DNA of 64,000 nt from Pseudomonas sp. GD03944 (GTDB lineage: Bacteria > Pseudomonadota > Gammaproteobacteria > Pseudomonadales > Pseudomonadaceae): assembly GCF_029839275.1 (NCBI RefSeq), contig NZ_JAOCAH010000019.1, positions 1 through 64,000 on the forward strand. The letters run 5' to 3'. Below, piece by piece: positions 1 to 11,370 of this stretch. Numbering within the stretch: position 1 is the stretch's first letter; each line of letters starts with the position of its first letter. Both the position numbers and the translations under genes were made by a program. The notes below the pieces were generated by a model. It was not told where the DNA came from, made no database searches, and saw only the letters and a program-made list of their open reading frames with translations.

Positions 1-1345
1 TGGCTTCCTTGGCGAAGTGATCACGGGTGAGTTTGATCACCACCGGGCTGAGCAGCAGCAGCGACAGCAGGTTGGGGATCGCCATCAGGCCGTTGAGGGT
101 GTCGGCCAGCAGCCAGGCGAAGTCCAGCTGGGCGACGGCACCGAACGGCACGGCCAGTACCCAGATGATGCGGAACGGCAGGATCGCCTTGGTACCGACC
201 ATGAACTCCCAGCAGCGCTCGCCGAAATAGCTCCAGCCCAGGATGGTGGTGAAGGCGAAGATCACCAGGGCGATACTCAGAATCGCGCCGCCGAAGCCTG
301 GCATGGCCGATTCGAAGGCCGCCGCCGACAGGGCGGCACCGCTGGCGCCGCTGGTCCATACGCCGGAGCAGATGATCGCCAGGCCGGTCATGCTGCAGAT
401 GATGATGGTGTCGATGAAGGTCCCGAGCATGCCGATCATGCCCGAGCGCACCGGGCTGTTGGTGGTGCCGGCGGCCTGGGCGATGCCCGCGGTGCCGAGA
501 CCCGCTTCGTTGGAGAAGATACCGCGCGCCACACCGAAGCGGATCGCTGCCATCACGGCCGCACCGGCGAAGCCACCGGTGGCGGCGATCGGGGTGAAGG
601 CGTAGGTGAAGATCAGCTCGAAGGCGCCCGGGATCGCCGAGGCGTTGACCACCAGCACGACCACCGAAGCGATGATGTAGGCCACGCACATGAACGGCAC
701 CAGGGCCGCCGCGACCTTGCCGATGCGCTTGATGCCGCCCAGGATGACCAGGCCGACGATGATCATGGTCACCAGGCCGGTCACCCAGAGCGGGACGGCG
801 AAGGTGGTTTCCAGGGCGTGGGCCATGCTGTTGACCTGAACCATGTTGCCGATGCCGAAACCGGCGAGGCCGCCGAAGATGGCGAACGCGGTGCCCAGCC
901 ACAGCCATTTCTTGCCCAGGCCGTTCTTGATCGCGTACATCGGGCCGCCCACGTGCTCGCCGCGCTCGTCCTTCTCGCGGTAGTGCACGGCCAGTACCAC
1001 TTCACAGTACTTGGTGGCCATGCCGACCAGCGCCGTGCACCACATCCAGAACAGGGCACCCGGGCCGCCGAGGAAGATCGCCGTTGCGACCCCGGCGATG
1101 TTGCCGGTACCCACGGTGGCTGCCAGGCAGGTCATCAGGGCCTGGAAGGGGCTGATCTCGCCACTTTCTTCGTCATCTTTTTTGCGACCCTGCCACATCA
1201 GCCTGAAACCGGCACCGATCTTGGCCAGTGGCATGAACTTCAGGCGCAGCATGAGGAAGAAACCGGTGCCGAGGATCAACACCAGCATGGGCGGTCCCCA
1301 GACGAGGCTGTTGACCTGATTGACGAGAGAAGAGAGGAATTCCAT
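1..1345 (-). CDS. Sodium:alanine/glycine symporter, AgcS family (3' end cut by window)
   Basis: Na+-coupled uptake of small neutral amino acids (alanine, glycine, sometimes D-forms) across the inner membrane. About 448 codons are visible and no stop is reached. The start ATG at 1345 follows AGGAGCGTTAC. Family signatures seen on translation: AATVGTGNIAGVA near residue 70, GGPGALFWMW just after, and SNEAGLGTAGIAQA in the middle, with many hydrophobic segments. It lies directly downstream of gcvP on the same strand, so glycine is a likely substrate (inference). Its roughly 300-bp leader carries a long hairpin and a perfect palindrome, annotated separately. Confidence 0.9.
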   Translation of the reverse strand, partial: MEFLSSLVNQVNSLVWGPPMLVLILGTGFFLMLRLKFMPLAKIGAGFRLMWQGRKKDDEESGEISPFQALMTCLAATVGTGNIAGVATAIFLGGPGALFWMWCTALVGMATKYCEVVLAVHYREKDERGEHVGGPMYAIKNGLGKKWLWLGTAFAIFGGLAGFGIGNMVQVNSMAHALETTFAVPLWVTGLVTMIIVGLVILGGIKRIGKVAAALVPFMCVAYIIASVVVLVVNASAIPGAFELIFTYAFTPIAATGGFAGAAVMAAIRFGVARGIFSNEAGLGTAGIAQAAGTTNSPVRSGMIGMLGTFIDTIIICSMTGLAIICSGVWTSGASGAALSAAAFESAMPGFGGAILSIALVIFAFTTILGWSYFGERCWEFMVGTKAILPFRIIWVLAVPFGAVAQLDFAWLLADTLNGLMAIPNLLSLLLLSPVVIKLTRDHFAKEA

Positions 1346-1478
1346 GTAACGCTCCTTTTTCTTGTTGTTGGACACCGGGGATTACCCGGGCCGAATAAGG
1401 ACTTTCGTGCGGTTGTGCCGCAAAGCCTGTTGCCAGGTCGCCAAGCATCTTCCGCCGTCATTCGGCAGAAGGAGGGCA

Positions 1479-1534
1479 GTGGCTACCCGATGCGCTGTGT
1501 ATTGCCGACACAGGGTCGCACATCGGGCAGCCAC
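1479..1534 (-). promoter_or_regulatory. Long imperfect stem-loop in the agcS leader
   Basis: The 14-base arms 1479-1492 and 1521-1534 pair with a single mismatch or G-U pair. Inside the loop a second stem forms (CTGTGT at 1495-1500 with ACACAG at 1508-1513). It sits 134 bp upstream of the symporter start, in the gap after gcvP. No T-run follows, so it is not a standard terminator. It could be an RNA leader element, an mRNA processing or stabilising site, or an operator. Confidence 0.45.
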
Positions 1535-1544
1535 AAACACGATG

Positions 1545-1565
1545 CGATCACCGATTCGGTGATCG
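1545..1565. promoter_or_regulatory. Perfect 21-bp palindrome upstream of the symporter gene
   Basis: Two 10-bp arms, CGATCACCGA (1545-1554) and TCGGTGATCG (1556-1565), flank a single central T. A perfect 10+1+10 palindrome is typical of a dimeric regulator operator. It lies 200 bp upstream of the symporter start and 78 bp past the end of gcvP. The regulator is not identifiable from the window. Confidence 0.5.
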
Positions 1566-1643
1566 TGGAGCGTTCGTGGTGTACCGTCCCGGCCCGGGCA
1601 GCGTGACCGCTTCGGTTCCGGGGCGGTGCATCGACGAGGGGCG

Positions 1644-4496
<2,853 letters not shown>

Positions 4497-4505
4497 GTCG
4501 GGGTC

Positions 4506-4889
4506 TCAGGCGTCAGCGTTGGCGTTCAGCAGGCGGTCGTAGGCGGCCTTGTCGAGCAGGGCGGCCACGGCGGAGGCGTCGACGGGGCGGAAGCGGAAGA
4601 ACCAGCCCTGGCCCAGCGGGTCTTCGTTGACCAGCTCCGGGCTGGCTTCCAGGGCGGTGTTGATTTCCACCACTTCACCGTCGAGGGGCATGGCGATGTT
4701 GCTGGCGGCTTTCACCGATTCGAGCACGGCGACTTCGGCGCCCATGGCGTAGTCCTGCACCTCCGGCAATTGCACGAAGACCACGTCACCCAGTGCTTCC
4801 TGAGCATAGGCAGTGATACCTACGGTGACCAACCCATCGGCGTCCTGACGCAGCCATTCGTGATCGACGGTATAACGCAACTCGCTCAT
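4506..4889 (-). CDS. gcvH: Glycine cleavage system H protein
   Basis: Small lipoyl carrier protein that shuttles the aminomethyl intermediate between the P, T and L proteins in the cytoplasm. It has 127 residues, the usual length. The lipoylated lysine is Lys60 in the conserved ESVKAAS motif. The N-terminus MSELRYTVDHEW is typical. The ATG at 4889 is preceded by GAGGAGTTCAC, a strong ribosome binding site. It is the first gene of the gcvH-gcvP pair, behind a sigma-54 promoter about 90 bp upstream. Confidence 0.97.
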   Translation of the reverse strand: MSELRYTVDHEWLRQDADGLVTVGITAYAQEALGDVVFVQLPEVQDYAMGAEVAVLESVKAASNIAMPLDGEVVEINTALEASPELVNEDPLGQGWFFRFRPVDASAVAALLDKAAYDRLLNANADA

Positions 4890-4978
4890 GTGAACTCCTC
4901 AAGTGGTCGGCTCGCCCGTTTCTGGCGCGGGCGATGAAAAAAGCGCCCGTGCGGTGGCGAGCAGATGAAGAGCTGTTA

Positions 4979-4993
4979 GCAAAGGCAGTGCCA
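4979..4993 (-). promoter_or_regulatory. Sigma-54 (-24/-12) promoter of gcvH-gcvP
   Basis: On the minus strand the sequence reads TGGCAC-TGCCT-TTGC, which matches the RpoN consensus TGGCAC-N5-TTGC exactly in both blocks. Transcription would begin about 12 bp downstream, leaving an 80-nt leader before gcvH. GcsR-type sigma-54 activation of glycine cleavage operons is known in P. aeruginosa; the activator gene is not in this window. Confidence 0.85.
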
Positions 4994-5058
4994 TTGCTGT
5001 TATTTGTATATAAATCAATTGGTTGGATATTTTTCCGGTTGAACTTGAGATTTGCTGT

Positions 5059-5173
5059 GTATCGAAATCGATACGGTCTTTTCAGGCAAGGTTGCTGACT
5101 GTCGTAACGAATGGGTCATGTCGCCCGCTGGCAGGTATGTGTCGCTTTCATTACGCCGTATTGAAATCGATAC
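5059..5173. promoter_or_regulatory. Two GTATYG-AAAT-CGATAC inverted repeats, candidate enhancer sites
   Basis: GTATCG-AAAT-CGATAC lies at 5059-5074 and GTATTG-AAAT-CGATAC at 5158-5173, with centres 99 bp apart. They sit roughly 70-190 bp upstream of the gcvH sigma-54 promoter, the usual distance for enhancer-binding activators. They may instead serve the divergent DUF1302 gene at 5425. The gene-free stretch 4890-5424 holds nothing else recognisable. Confidence 0.5.
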
Positions 5174-5424
5174 GATTGCGGCGCGTTCATCCCGGTGATC
5201 TCGGCCGTCGGACCTTCTGCTGCGGCGCGCGACGGGCCTGATCGAGCGAGGCGCCCGCACGCATGGAACAGCTGCATCATTCATTCCGTGAATCGCCGCC
5301 CCGAAGCCGGCCGTCCCTGGCCGTTCACTCTTTCGAGCGACAGCGCGAATCCTCCCTTCGGGCGCTTATCCACCCGACAGGCCATGCGTACGGTTCTCCC
5401 AGTTTCACCAACCAGGAGAGCCGC

Positions 5425-7233
5425 ATGACAACAACAAAAAGGCCCGGAGCATTCCAGCCAACGATTCTGGCTATCGCCATCGCCATGGGCACTGCCGCCC
5501 AGGCCCAGGCCGTCACCTTCAACATCGGGGAAATCGAGGGGCAGCTCGACTCGTCTATGTCCATCGGTGCCAGCTGGTCCACCGCCAAGCCGGACCGGGA
5601 TCTGGTCGGCAGTGCCAACGGCGGGACCGGTTTCACCCAGACCAACGATGACGGGCGGCTGAACTTCAAACGGGGTGAAACCTTCTCGAAGATCTTCAAG
5701 GGCATCCACGACCTGGAGCTGCGCTACGGCGACACCGGTGTGTTCGTGCGGGGCAAGTACTGGTACGACTTCGAACTGAAGGACGAGAGCCGCCTGTTCA
5801 AGGACATCAGCGACAACAACCGCAAGGAAGGCGCCCAGTCCGCCGGTGCCGAGCTGCTCGATGCCTTCGTCTACCACAACTACGCCATCGGCGACCTGCC
5901 GGGCAGCGTGCGCCTGGGCAAGCAGGTGGTGAGCTGGGGCGAAAGCACCTTCATCGGCAACTCGATCAACAGCATCAACCCGATCGACGTGTCCGCCTTC
6001 CGCCGGCCCGGTGCCGAGGTCAAGGAAGGGCTGATCCCGGTCAACATGTTCTACGTGTCGCAGAGCCTCACCGACAACCTGTCCGCCGAAGCCTTCTATC
6101 AGCTGGAGTGGGACCAGACCGTGGTGGACAACTGCGGCACCTTCTTCTCCACCACCGACGTGCTGCAGGACGGTTGCACCGACAACTACCGCATCCTCGA
6201 CGCCACCACCCTGGCCGGCCTGGCGCCGTTCACCGGTGCCCTCGCGGGCCTGGGCGTGGACGTCAACGGCGAGGGCCTGAAGCTGCCCCGTGGCGGCGAC
6301 CGCGATGCGCGCGATTCCGGCCAGTGGGGCGTGGCGCTGCGCTGGCAGGGCGACGAGACCGAGTACGGCGCGTACTTCATGAACTACCACAGCCGTACGC
6401 CGAACCTGACGGTGAAGAACGCCTCGGCTGCCGACATCCTCAATGCCCTGACTGTCGCCGGGGGCGCCCTGGCCCAGCCGATCCTGCTGGGGCGCGGCCA
6501 GTATTTCTTCGACTACCCGGAAGACATTCGCCTCTACGGCCTGAGCTTCTCCACCACGCTGCCCACCGGCACCGCCTGGTCGGGTGAGCTGAGCTACCGG
6601 CCGAACCTGCCGATCGGCCTCAACACCGCCGACCTGACGCCGCTGATCGCCACCAGCGTCGCGGCCGGTGCTGCCGCTGGCGGCCTGGCGGGTGCACAAG
6701 CCATGGCGGGCGTCGAGCACCGCGGCTACAACCGCAAGGAAGTCACCCAGGCGCAGACCACCTTCACCCACTTCTTCGATCAGGTCATGGGCGCGGACCG
6801 CCTGACCGTGGTCGGTGAGGTCGGCGTGACCCGCGTCGGCGGCCTGGAGAGCACCCGCGAGGTGCGTTACGGCCGCGATGCGATCTACGGCACGGCCTAT
6901 GGCACCGGCGCGGCCAACCTGCAATCCGACGCGATGTACGGCCGCCACGGCTACGTCACCGCCACCTCCTGGGGCTACCGCGCCCGGGCGATCTGGGACT
7001 ACAGCGACGTATTCGCCGGGGTCAACCTCAAGCCCAACCTGTCGTTCTCCCACGACGTGGACGGCTACGGCCCGGTCTTCAACGAGGGCACCAAGGCCGC
7101 GAGCATCGGCCTGGATGCCGAGTACCGCAATACCTACACCGCCAGCCTGTCGTACACCAATTTCTTCGGTGGCGATTACCACATCAACACCGATCGCGAC
7201 TTCGTCGCCCTCAGTTTTGGCGTGAACTTCTAA
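5425..7233 (+). CDS. DUF1302 family outer-membrane protein (copy 1)
   Basis: Predicted porin-like outer-membrane protein of 602 residues. The ATG at 5425 follows AGGAGAGCCGC; an upstream in-frame ATG at 5263 lacks a good site and would bury the signal peptide. Residues 1-29 form a signal peptide ending AQAQA. The mature chain is rich in alternating aromatic and polar strands and ends in a C-terminal Phe (FGVNF), as outer-membrane barrels do. Motifs shared with the paralogue at 45069: YHSRTP, SYRPNLP-type strand, RRPGAEVKEGLIPV. It precedes a DUF1329 gene by 36 bp. Family function is poorly defined; involvement in uptake of hydrophobic compounds is inference. Confidence 0.88.
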   Translation: MTTTKRPGAFQPTILAIAIAMGTAAQAQAVTFNIGEIEGQLDSSMSIGASWSTAKPDRDLVGSANGGTGFTQTNDDGRLNFKRGETFSKIFKGIHDLELRYGDTGVFVRGKYWYDFELKDESRLFKDISDNNRKEGAQSAGAELLDAFVYHNYAIGDLPGSVRLGKQVVSWGESTFIGNSINSINPIDVSAFRRPGAEVKEGLIPVNMFYVSQSLTDNLSAEAFYQLEWDQTVVDNCGTFFSTTDVLQDGCTDNYRILDATTLAGLAPFTGALAGLGVDVNGEGLKLPRGGDRDARDSGQWGVALRWQGDETEYGAYFMNYHSRTPNLTVKNASAADILNALTVAGGALAQPILLGRGQYFFDYPEDIRLYGLSFSTTLPTGTAWSGELSYRPNLPIGLNTADLTPLIATSVAAGAAAGGLAGAQAMAGVEHRGYNRKEVTQAQTTFTHFFDQVMGADRLTVVGEVGVTRVGGLESTREVRYGRDAIYGTAYGTGAANLQSDAMYGRHGYVTATSWGYRARAIWDYSDVFAGVNLKPNLSFSHDVDGYGPVFNEGTKAASIGLDAEYRNTYTASLSYTNFFGGDYHINTDRDFVALSFGVNF

Positions 7234-7269
7234 GGCCGGACTCCGGGAATACAGAGGAAAAGAACCAGC

Positions 7270-8637
7270 ATGAACACCACAAAAAATCTGTTCGGCGCAT
7301 TGGTCCTGTCGTTGCTCGCCAGCAGCGTGATGGCCGCCGTACCTGCCGCCGAGGTCGAGAAGCTCGGTACCAGCCTGACGCCCCTGGGCGGTGAAAAGGC
7401 CGGCAACGCCGCCGGCACCATTCCGGCCTGGACCGGCGGCCTGCCCAAGGACGCCGCACCGGTCAGCGCCAACGGCTTCCTGGGCAACCCGTTCGCCGAC
7501 GAGAAGCCGCTGTTCGTGATCACCGCGCAGAACGTCGACCAGTACAAGGACAAGCTGTCCGCCGGCCAGCTGGCGATGTTCGCCCGCTACCCGGACAGCT
7601 ACAAGATGCCGGTCTACACCACCCACCGCACCACCAACGTGCCGGATGAAATCAACGCTGCCGCGCGCATCAGCGCCGAGAAAACCACCCTGATGCCGGG
7701 CGGCAACGGCCTGAAGGATTTCACCGACAGCCGTTACTACGCCTTCCCCATTCCGCAGAATGGTCTTGAGGTGATCTGGAACCACATCACCCGCTACCGC
7801 GGTGGCAACCTGCGCCGCAACATCGTGCAGGCCACGCCCCAGGCCAATGGCAGCTACACCCTGGTGCATTTCACCGACGAGGTGTCGTTCCCCAGCGGCA
7901 TGGCGGGCCTGGACCCGGCCAAGGCGGAAAACGCCCTGCTGTTCTTCAAGCAGCAGGTCACCGCGCCGTCGCGCCTGGCGGGGAACGTGCTGCTGGTGCA
8001 CGACTCCCTCGACCAGGTGGCGGAGCCGCGCATGGCCTGGCTCTACAACTCCGGCCAGCGCCGCGTACGGCGTGCGCCGCAGGTGGCGTACGACGGCCCG
8101 GGCACCGCGTCGGACGGCCTGCGCACCTCGGACAACTTCGACATGTTCAACGGGGCGCCGGACCGCTACGACTGGAAGCTGGTCGGCAAGCGCGAGATGT
8201 ACATCCCCTACAACAACTACAAGATCAACTCGCCTGAAGTGAAGTACAGCGACATCCTCAAGGTCGGCCACACCAACTCCGACCTGGCGCGCTACGAGCT
8301 GCACCGCGTGTGGGAAGTGGAAGCGACTCTCAAGAGCGGCGAGCGCAACATCTACGCCAAGCGTCGCTTCTTCGTCGACGAGGATTCCTGGCAGATCGCC
8401 GCCTCGGAAATGTACGACGGCCGTGGCCAGCTGTGGCGCGTGGGCGAGGCGATGATCTACCAGCACTACGTGGCGCAGGCGTCGAGCTACGCCTTCGAGG
8501 CGCTCTACGACATCATCGGCGGCCGCTACCTGGCGATCGGTATGATGAACGAGGAGAAGCGCTCCATCGAGTTCGGCATCAAGACCTCGGCCAAGGATTA
8601 CACCCCTGCGGCCCTGCGTAACGCCGGCGTGCGCTGA
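7270..8637 (+). CDS. DUF1329 family exported protein (copy 1)
   Basis: Envelope protein of 455 residues with a cleavable signal peptide (about 22 residues, ending SSVMAA) and a LolA/LolB-like fold known for the family. Conserved blocks include GNAAGTIPAWTGG near residue 45, HITRYRGGNLRRN and the NSGQRRVRRAP block in the centre, and RYELHRVWEVEATLK near residue 340. DUF1302 and DUF1329 genes are commonly found as neighbours, as here, and again at 45069-48289. Plausibly a periplasmic partner of the outer-membrane DUF1302 protein (inference). A strong terminator follows. Confidence 0.9.
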   Translation: MNTTKNLFGALVLSLLASSVMAAVPAAEVEKLGTSLTPLGGEKAGNAAGTIPAWTGGLPKDAAPVSANGFLGNPFADEKPLFVITAQNVDQYKDKLSAGQLAMFARYPDSYKMPVYTTHRTTNVPDEINAAARISAEKTTLMPGGNGLKDFTDSRYYAFPIPQNGLEVIWNHITRYRGGNLRRNIVQATPQANGSYTLVHFTDEVSFPSGMAGLDPAKAENALLFFKQQVTAPSRLAGNVLLVHDSLDQVAEPRMAWLYNSGQRRVRRAPQVAYDGPGTASDGLRTSDNFDMFNGAPDRYDWKLVGKREMYIPYNNYKINSPEVKYSDILKVGHTNSDLARYELHRVWEVEATLKSGERNIYAKRRFFVDEDSWQIAASEMYDGRGQLWRVGEAMIYQHYVAQASSYAFEALYDIIGGRYLAIGMMNEEKRSIEFGIKTSAKDYTPAALRNAGVR

Positions 8638-8657
8638 GCCTTATGACGTGACATTCA

Positions 8658-8682
8658 GGCGGCCCTTGGGGCCGCCTTTTTC
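8658..8682 (+). terminator. Rho-independent terminator after the DUF1302-DUF1329 pair
   Basis: The stem AGGCGGCCC with GGGGCCGCC closes a short loop and is followed by five Ts. It ends the two-gene unit 21 bp after the DUF1329 stop and separates it from the LuxR gene. Confidence 0.9.
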
Positions 8683-8753
8683 GTTGCGATGGGGGTAGGC
8701 TCGAAGGCCCGCCTTGCGGTGCTTCCACAACGATAAAAAAGGGAGCCGATGCC

Positions 8754-11366
8754 ATGTCCGTGAACCCTCAACGCCACGCGACCATCACCCCGCTCAACCC
8801 ACCGGTGCGCCGTTCGTCGCGCCTGCCCGCGCAGCATGTCGCGCGCCGTCGCCTGAGCGAGCCGTTGCTGACCAGCGAGTGCCGCCTGCGGCTGCTGTGC
8901 GCACCCGCCGGGTTCGGCAAGACGGTGCTGCTGCGCGAATGCATGGAACACCTGCCCCACGACACCCGCCTGCTCTGGCTCGACCTGGGCGGCCGCGCGC
9001 TGAGCGCCGGGCAGTTGCTGGCGCGCCTGGCCGCCGCCCTGGACCGACCGGTGCCCGAAGGGCCGGTGGTCGATGCCCTGCTGGCACTGCTGGACGTGCC
9101 CGGCCAGCGCCTGTGGATCGTGCTCGACGACTACCCGAGAACGCCCTGCGCCGAACTCGACGACTGCCTGGAGCAATTGCTGGAGCAGGGGCCGACGGGC
9201 GTCGCCTGGTGGCTCAGCAGTCGCCGCAAGCCCTTGTGCAACCTGCCGCGCCTGCTGCTGCAAGGCGACCTGCTGGCGCTGGATGCCCAGGCCCTGGCGC
9301 TGACTGACGAGGAGCTGGAGCAGGTGGCGCAGGGCTACCCCGTGAGCCTGTCGCCGGCGCAGCGGGAGCAGTTGCAGCAGTATTGCTCCGGCTGGCTGGC
9401 CGGGGTCTGCCTGACCCTGTTGGAGGCCGATGAGCCGTCGCTGCCGACGCGCCTGCGCACCGGCACCGCCTACCTGCACGAGTACATGCAGCGCGAACTG
9501 CTGGCGCCGCTCGATGATGAACTGCGTTACGTGCTGATGACCCTGGCACACCTGCCGCGCTTCACCGCCGAGCTGTGCGAGCACGTGCTGGAAGCACCGC
9601 AATCGCCGATCTTCCAATTGCTGCTGGACCACCAGTTGCTGGTGCGGGCACAGGAGTGCGAAGGCGAGTGGTGGTGCCTGTGGACGCCGCTGGCCGCGGC
9701 CCTGCGCCGTCAACCGGAGCGCTTCGCCCTGTCGCCCATGCACCTGCGGGCCTGCCGCTGGTTCGCCGAGCGCGGTGAACTGCGCGAGGCGGTGGAGCAC
9801 GCCTTGCTCGCCCACCAGCCGGAAGTGGCGGCCAACTACCTGCAGCGTTTCGGCCAGGAGCAACTGCTGACCGGGCGCAACGTCTCGCTGTTCCTGCAAT
9901 GGCGCACCGAGCTGCCCCAGACCCTGTTCGCCAGTACGCCGCGGCTGATCGTGCTGCACGCCTGGGCCTTGCTCACCTGCGCCCGCCTGGACGAAGTGGA
10001 CGATTGCATGGCGGACCTGGCGCACTTCCTGCCGCAGCCGGATGCCCGGCGCCAGCGGGTGCTGCTGGCGCACTGGCAGGCGCTCAATGGCACGCTGTCA
10101 CGCCAGCGCGGCGAGCCCGAGGCGGCCCGGCATTGCCTGGAGGCCCTGGAGGTGCTGCCGGAGCAGGCCTGGTCGCAGCGGGTGCTGTGCCACCAGGCCC
10201 TGAGCCAGCAGGCGATGGCCGAAGGGCGCATGGATGTGGCCGAGCACTTCAACCTGGAAGGCATCCGCCTGGCGCGCCAGTGCGGCAGCGTGCTGTACGA
10301 AAGCCTGCTCACTGTCGACCGCATCCACTGGCTGGAAATGAGCGGTGAAAGCGTGCGTGCGCTGGAATTGGTGGACCACGCCCTGGAGCACCTGCGGGCC
10401 ACGGTGCGCCATAGCCCGGTGCTCGGCCGGCTGTTGTTGCTGCGTGGGCGCCTGCTCGCCGCCCAGGGGTTGCTCGAAGACGCCTGTGCCACCTACCAGA
10501 CGGGACTGGCCGAGGCCGAGAGCTGCGAGGATGCCTATACCTTCTACGGCTACCTGGGCCTGGCCGGTCTGGCGTCGCTGAAAGACCGCTTCCCACAGTC
10601 GTTCCAGTGCCTGCGCGAAGCCGAACGGCTGATGCAGTGGCGGCATGTGCCGGAGGTGCGTTATCGCGGCGTGCTGGAGCTGAGCAGCGGGCTGTGCTGG
10701 CTGCGCCAGAATGAACTGGACAAGGCCCGCGAGGCGTTCACCCGGGTGCTCGAACAGTACGGCGACGGTGACCTGCTGGCGCCGTCCGGCTCGTTCGACC
10801 TGCTGCCGCGCATTCGTCGCTACCTGGCGGTCTGCCAGATGCTGGAGGGGCACCATGAGGAGGCGATCGAGGCGTTCCGCGAGCAGATGGCGCAGACACA
10901 GATGAGGGGGCAGTTGACCCTGGCCTGCGAGTGCCGCTTCGGCCTGGCCGAGGCGTTGTACCTGGCGGGGCAGATCGACGAGGCCGACGGTCAGTTGAGC
11001 GGAGCCCTGGCCGAGGCGGCGCGCCAGGTGCTGGTGCGGCCGCTGCTGGAGCTGCAGCAGCGCCAGCCGGCATGGCTCGACCAGCACCTGCCTGGGCAGC
11101 CGGACGAAAGCCTGCATGCGCGCCTGCTGGGGCAGGGCCGCGACCTGGTGGTTGCGCCGGCCCCGACCGAGGCCTCGCCGCTCAGTACCCGTGAGCTGGC
11201 AGTGCTGCGCCTGATCGCCCAGGGCTGTTCCAACCAGGAAGTGGCTGAGCAGCTGTTCATCTCGTTGCACACGGTCAAGACCCATGCCCGGCGGATCAAC
11301 GGCAAGCTCGGGGTGGCCAGGCGTACCCAGGCGGTGGCGCGGGCCAAGACCCTGGGGCTGCTGTAG
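8754..11366 (+). CDS. MalT-type LuxR family transcriptional activator (ATP-dependent)
   Basis: Large STAND-class regulator of 870 residues. A P-loop APAGFGKT lies at residues 51-58, followed by an NTPase region (VLDDY as Walker B), a long central helical/TPR-like section, and a C-terminal LuxR helix-turn-helix over the last 65 residues (LSTRELAVLRLIAQG, then HTVKTHARRINGKLGV). Such proteins bind ATP and an inducer, oligomerise and activate transcription. It lies just downstream of the DUF1302-DUF1329 pair, behind that unit's terminator, which suggests it controls those genes. The inducer is unknown. The start ATG at 8754 has GGAG ten bases upstream. Confidence 0.9.
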   Translation: MSVNPQRHATITPLNPPVRRSSRLPAQHVARRRLSEPLLTSECRLRLLCAPAGFGKTVLLRECMEHLPHDTRLLWLDLGGRALSAGQLLARLAAALDRPVPEGPVVDALLALLDVPGQRLWIVLDDYPRTPCAELDDCLEQLLEQGPTGVAWWLSSRRKPLCNLPRLLLQGDLLALDAQALALTDEELEQVAQGYPVSLSPAQREQLQQYCSGWLAGVCLTLLEADEPSLPTRLRTGTAYLHEYMQRELLAPLDDELRYVLMTLAHLPRFTAELCEHVLEAPQSPIFQLLLDHQLLVRAQECEGEWWCLWTPLAAALRRQPERFALSPMHLRACRWFAERGELREAVEHALLAHQPEVAANYLQRFGQEQLLTGRNVSLFLQWRTELPQTLFASTPRLIVLHAWALLTCARLDEVDDCMADLAHFLPQPDARRQRVLLAHWQALNGTLSRQRGEPEAARHCLEALEVLPEQAWSQRVLCHQALSQQAMAEGRMDVAEHFNLEGIRLARQCGSVLYESLLTVDRIHWLEMSGESVRALELVDHALEHLRATVRHSPVLGRLLLLRGRLLAAQGLLEDACATYQTGLAEAESCEDAYTFYGYLGLAGLASLKDRFPQSFQCLREAERLMQWRHVPEVRYRGVLELSSGLCWLRQNELDKAREAFTRVLEQYGDGDLLAPSGSFDLLPRIRRYLAVCQMLEGHHEEAIEAFREQMAQTQMRGQLTLACECRFGLAEALYLAGQIDEADGQLSGALAEAARQVLVRPLLELQQRQPAWLDQHLPGQPDESLHARLLGQGRDLVVAPAPTEASPLSTRELAVLRLIAQGCSNQEVAEQLFISLHTVKTHARRINGKLGVARRTQAVARAKTLGLL

Positions 11367-11370
11367 GGCG

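Noticed and set aside
1346..1643. Glycine riboswitch before the symporter
   Set aside because: The region is structured, but I could not find the conserved GGAGAG/ACCGAAG core of the glycine aptamer.
5281..8466. 1061-codon open frame on the minus strand opposite DUF1302-DUF1329
   Set aside because: Antisense shadow of two real genes; composition and lack of motifs argue against coding.
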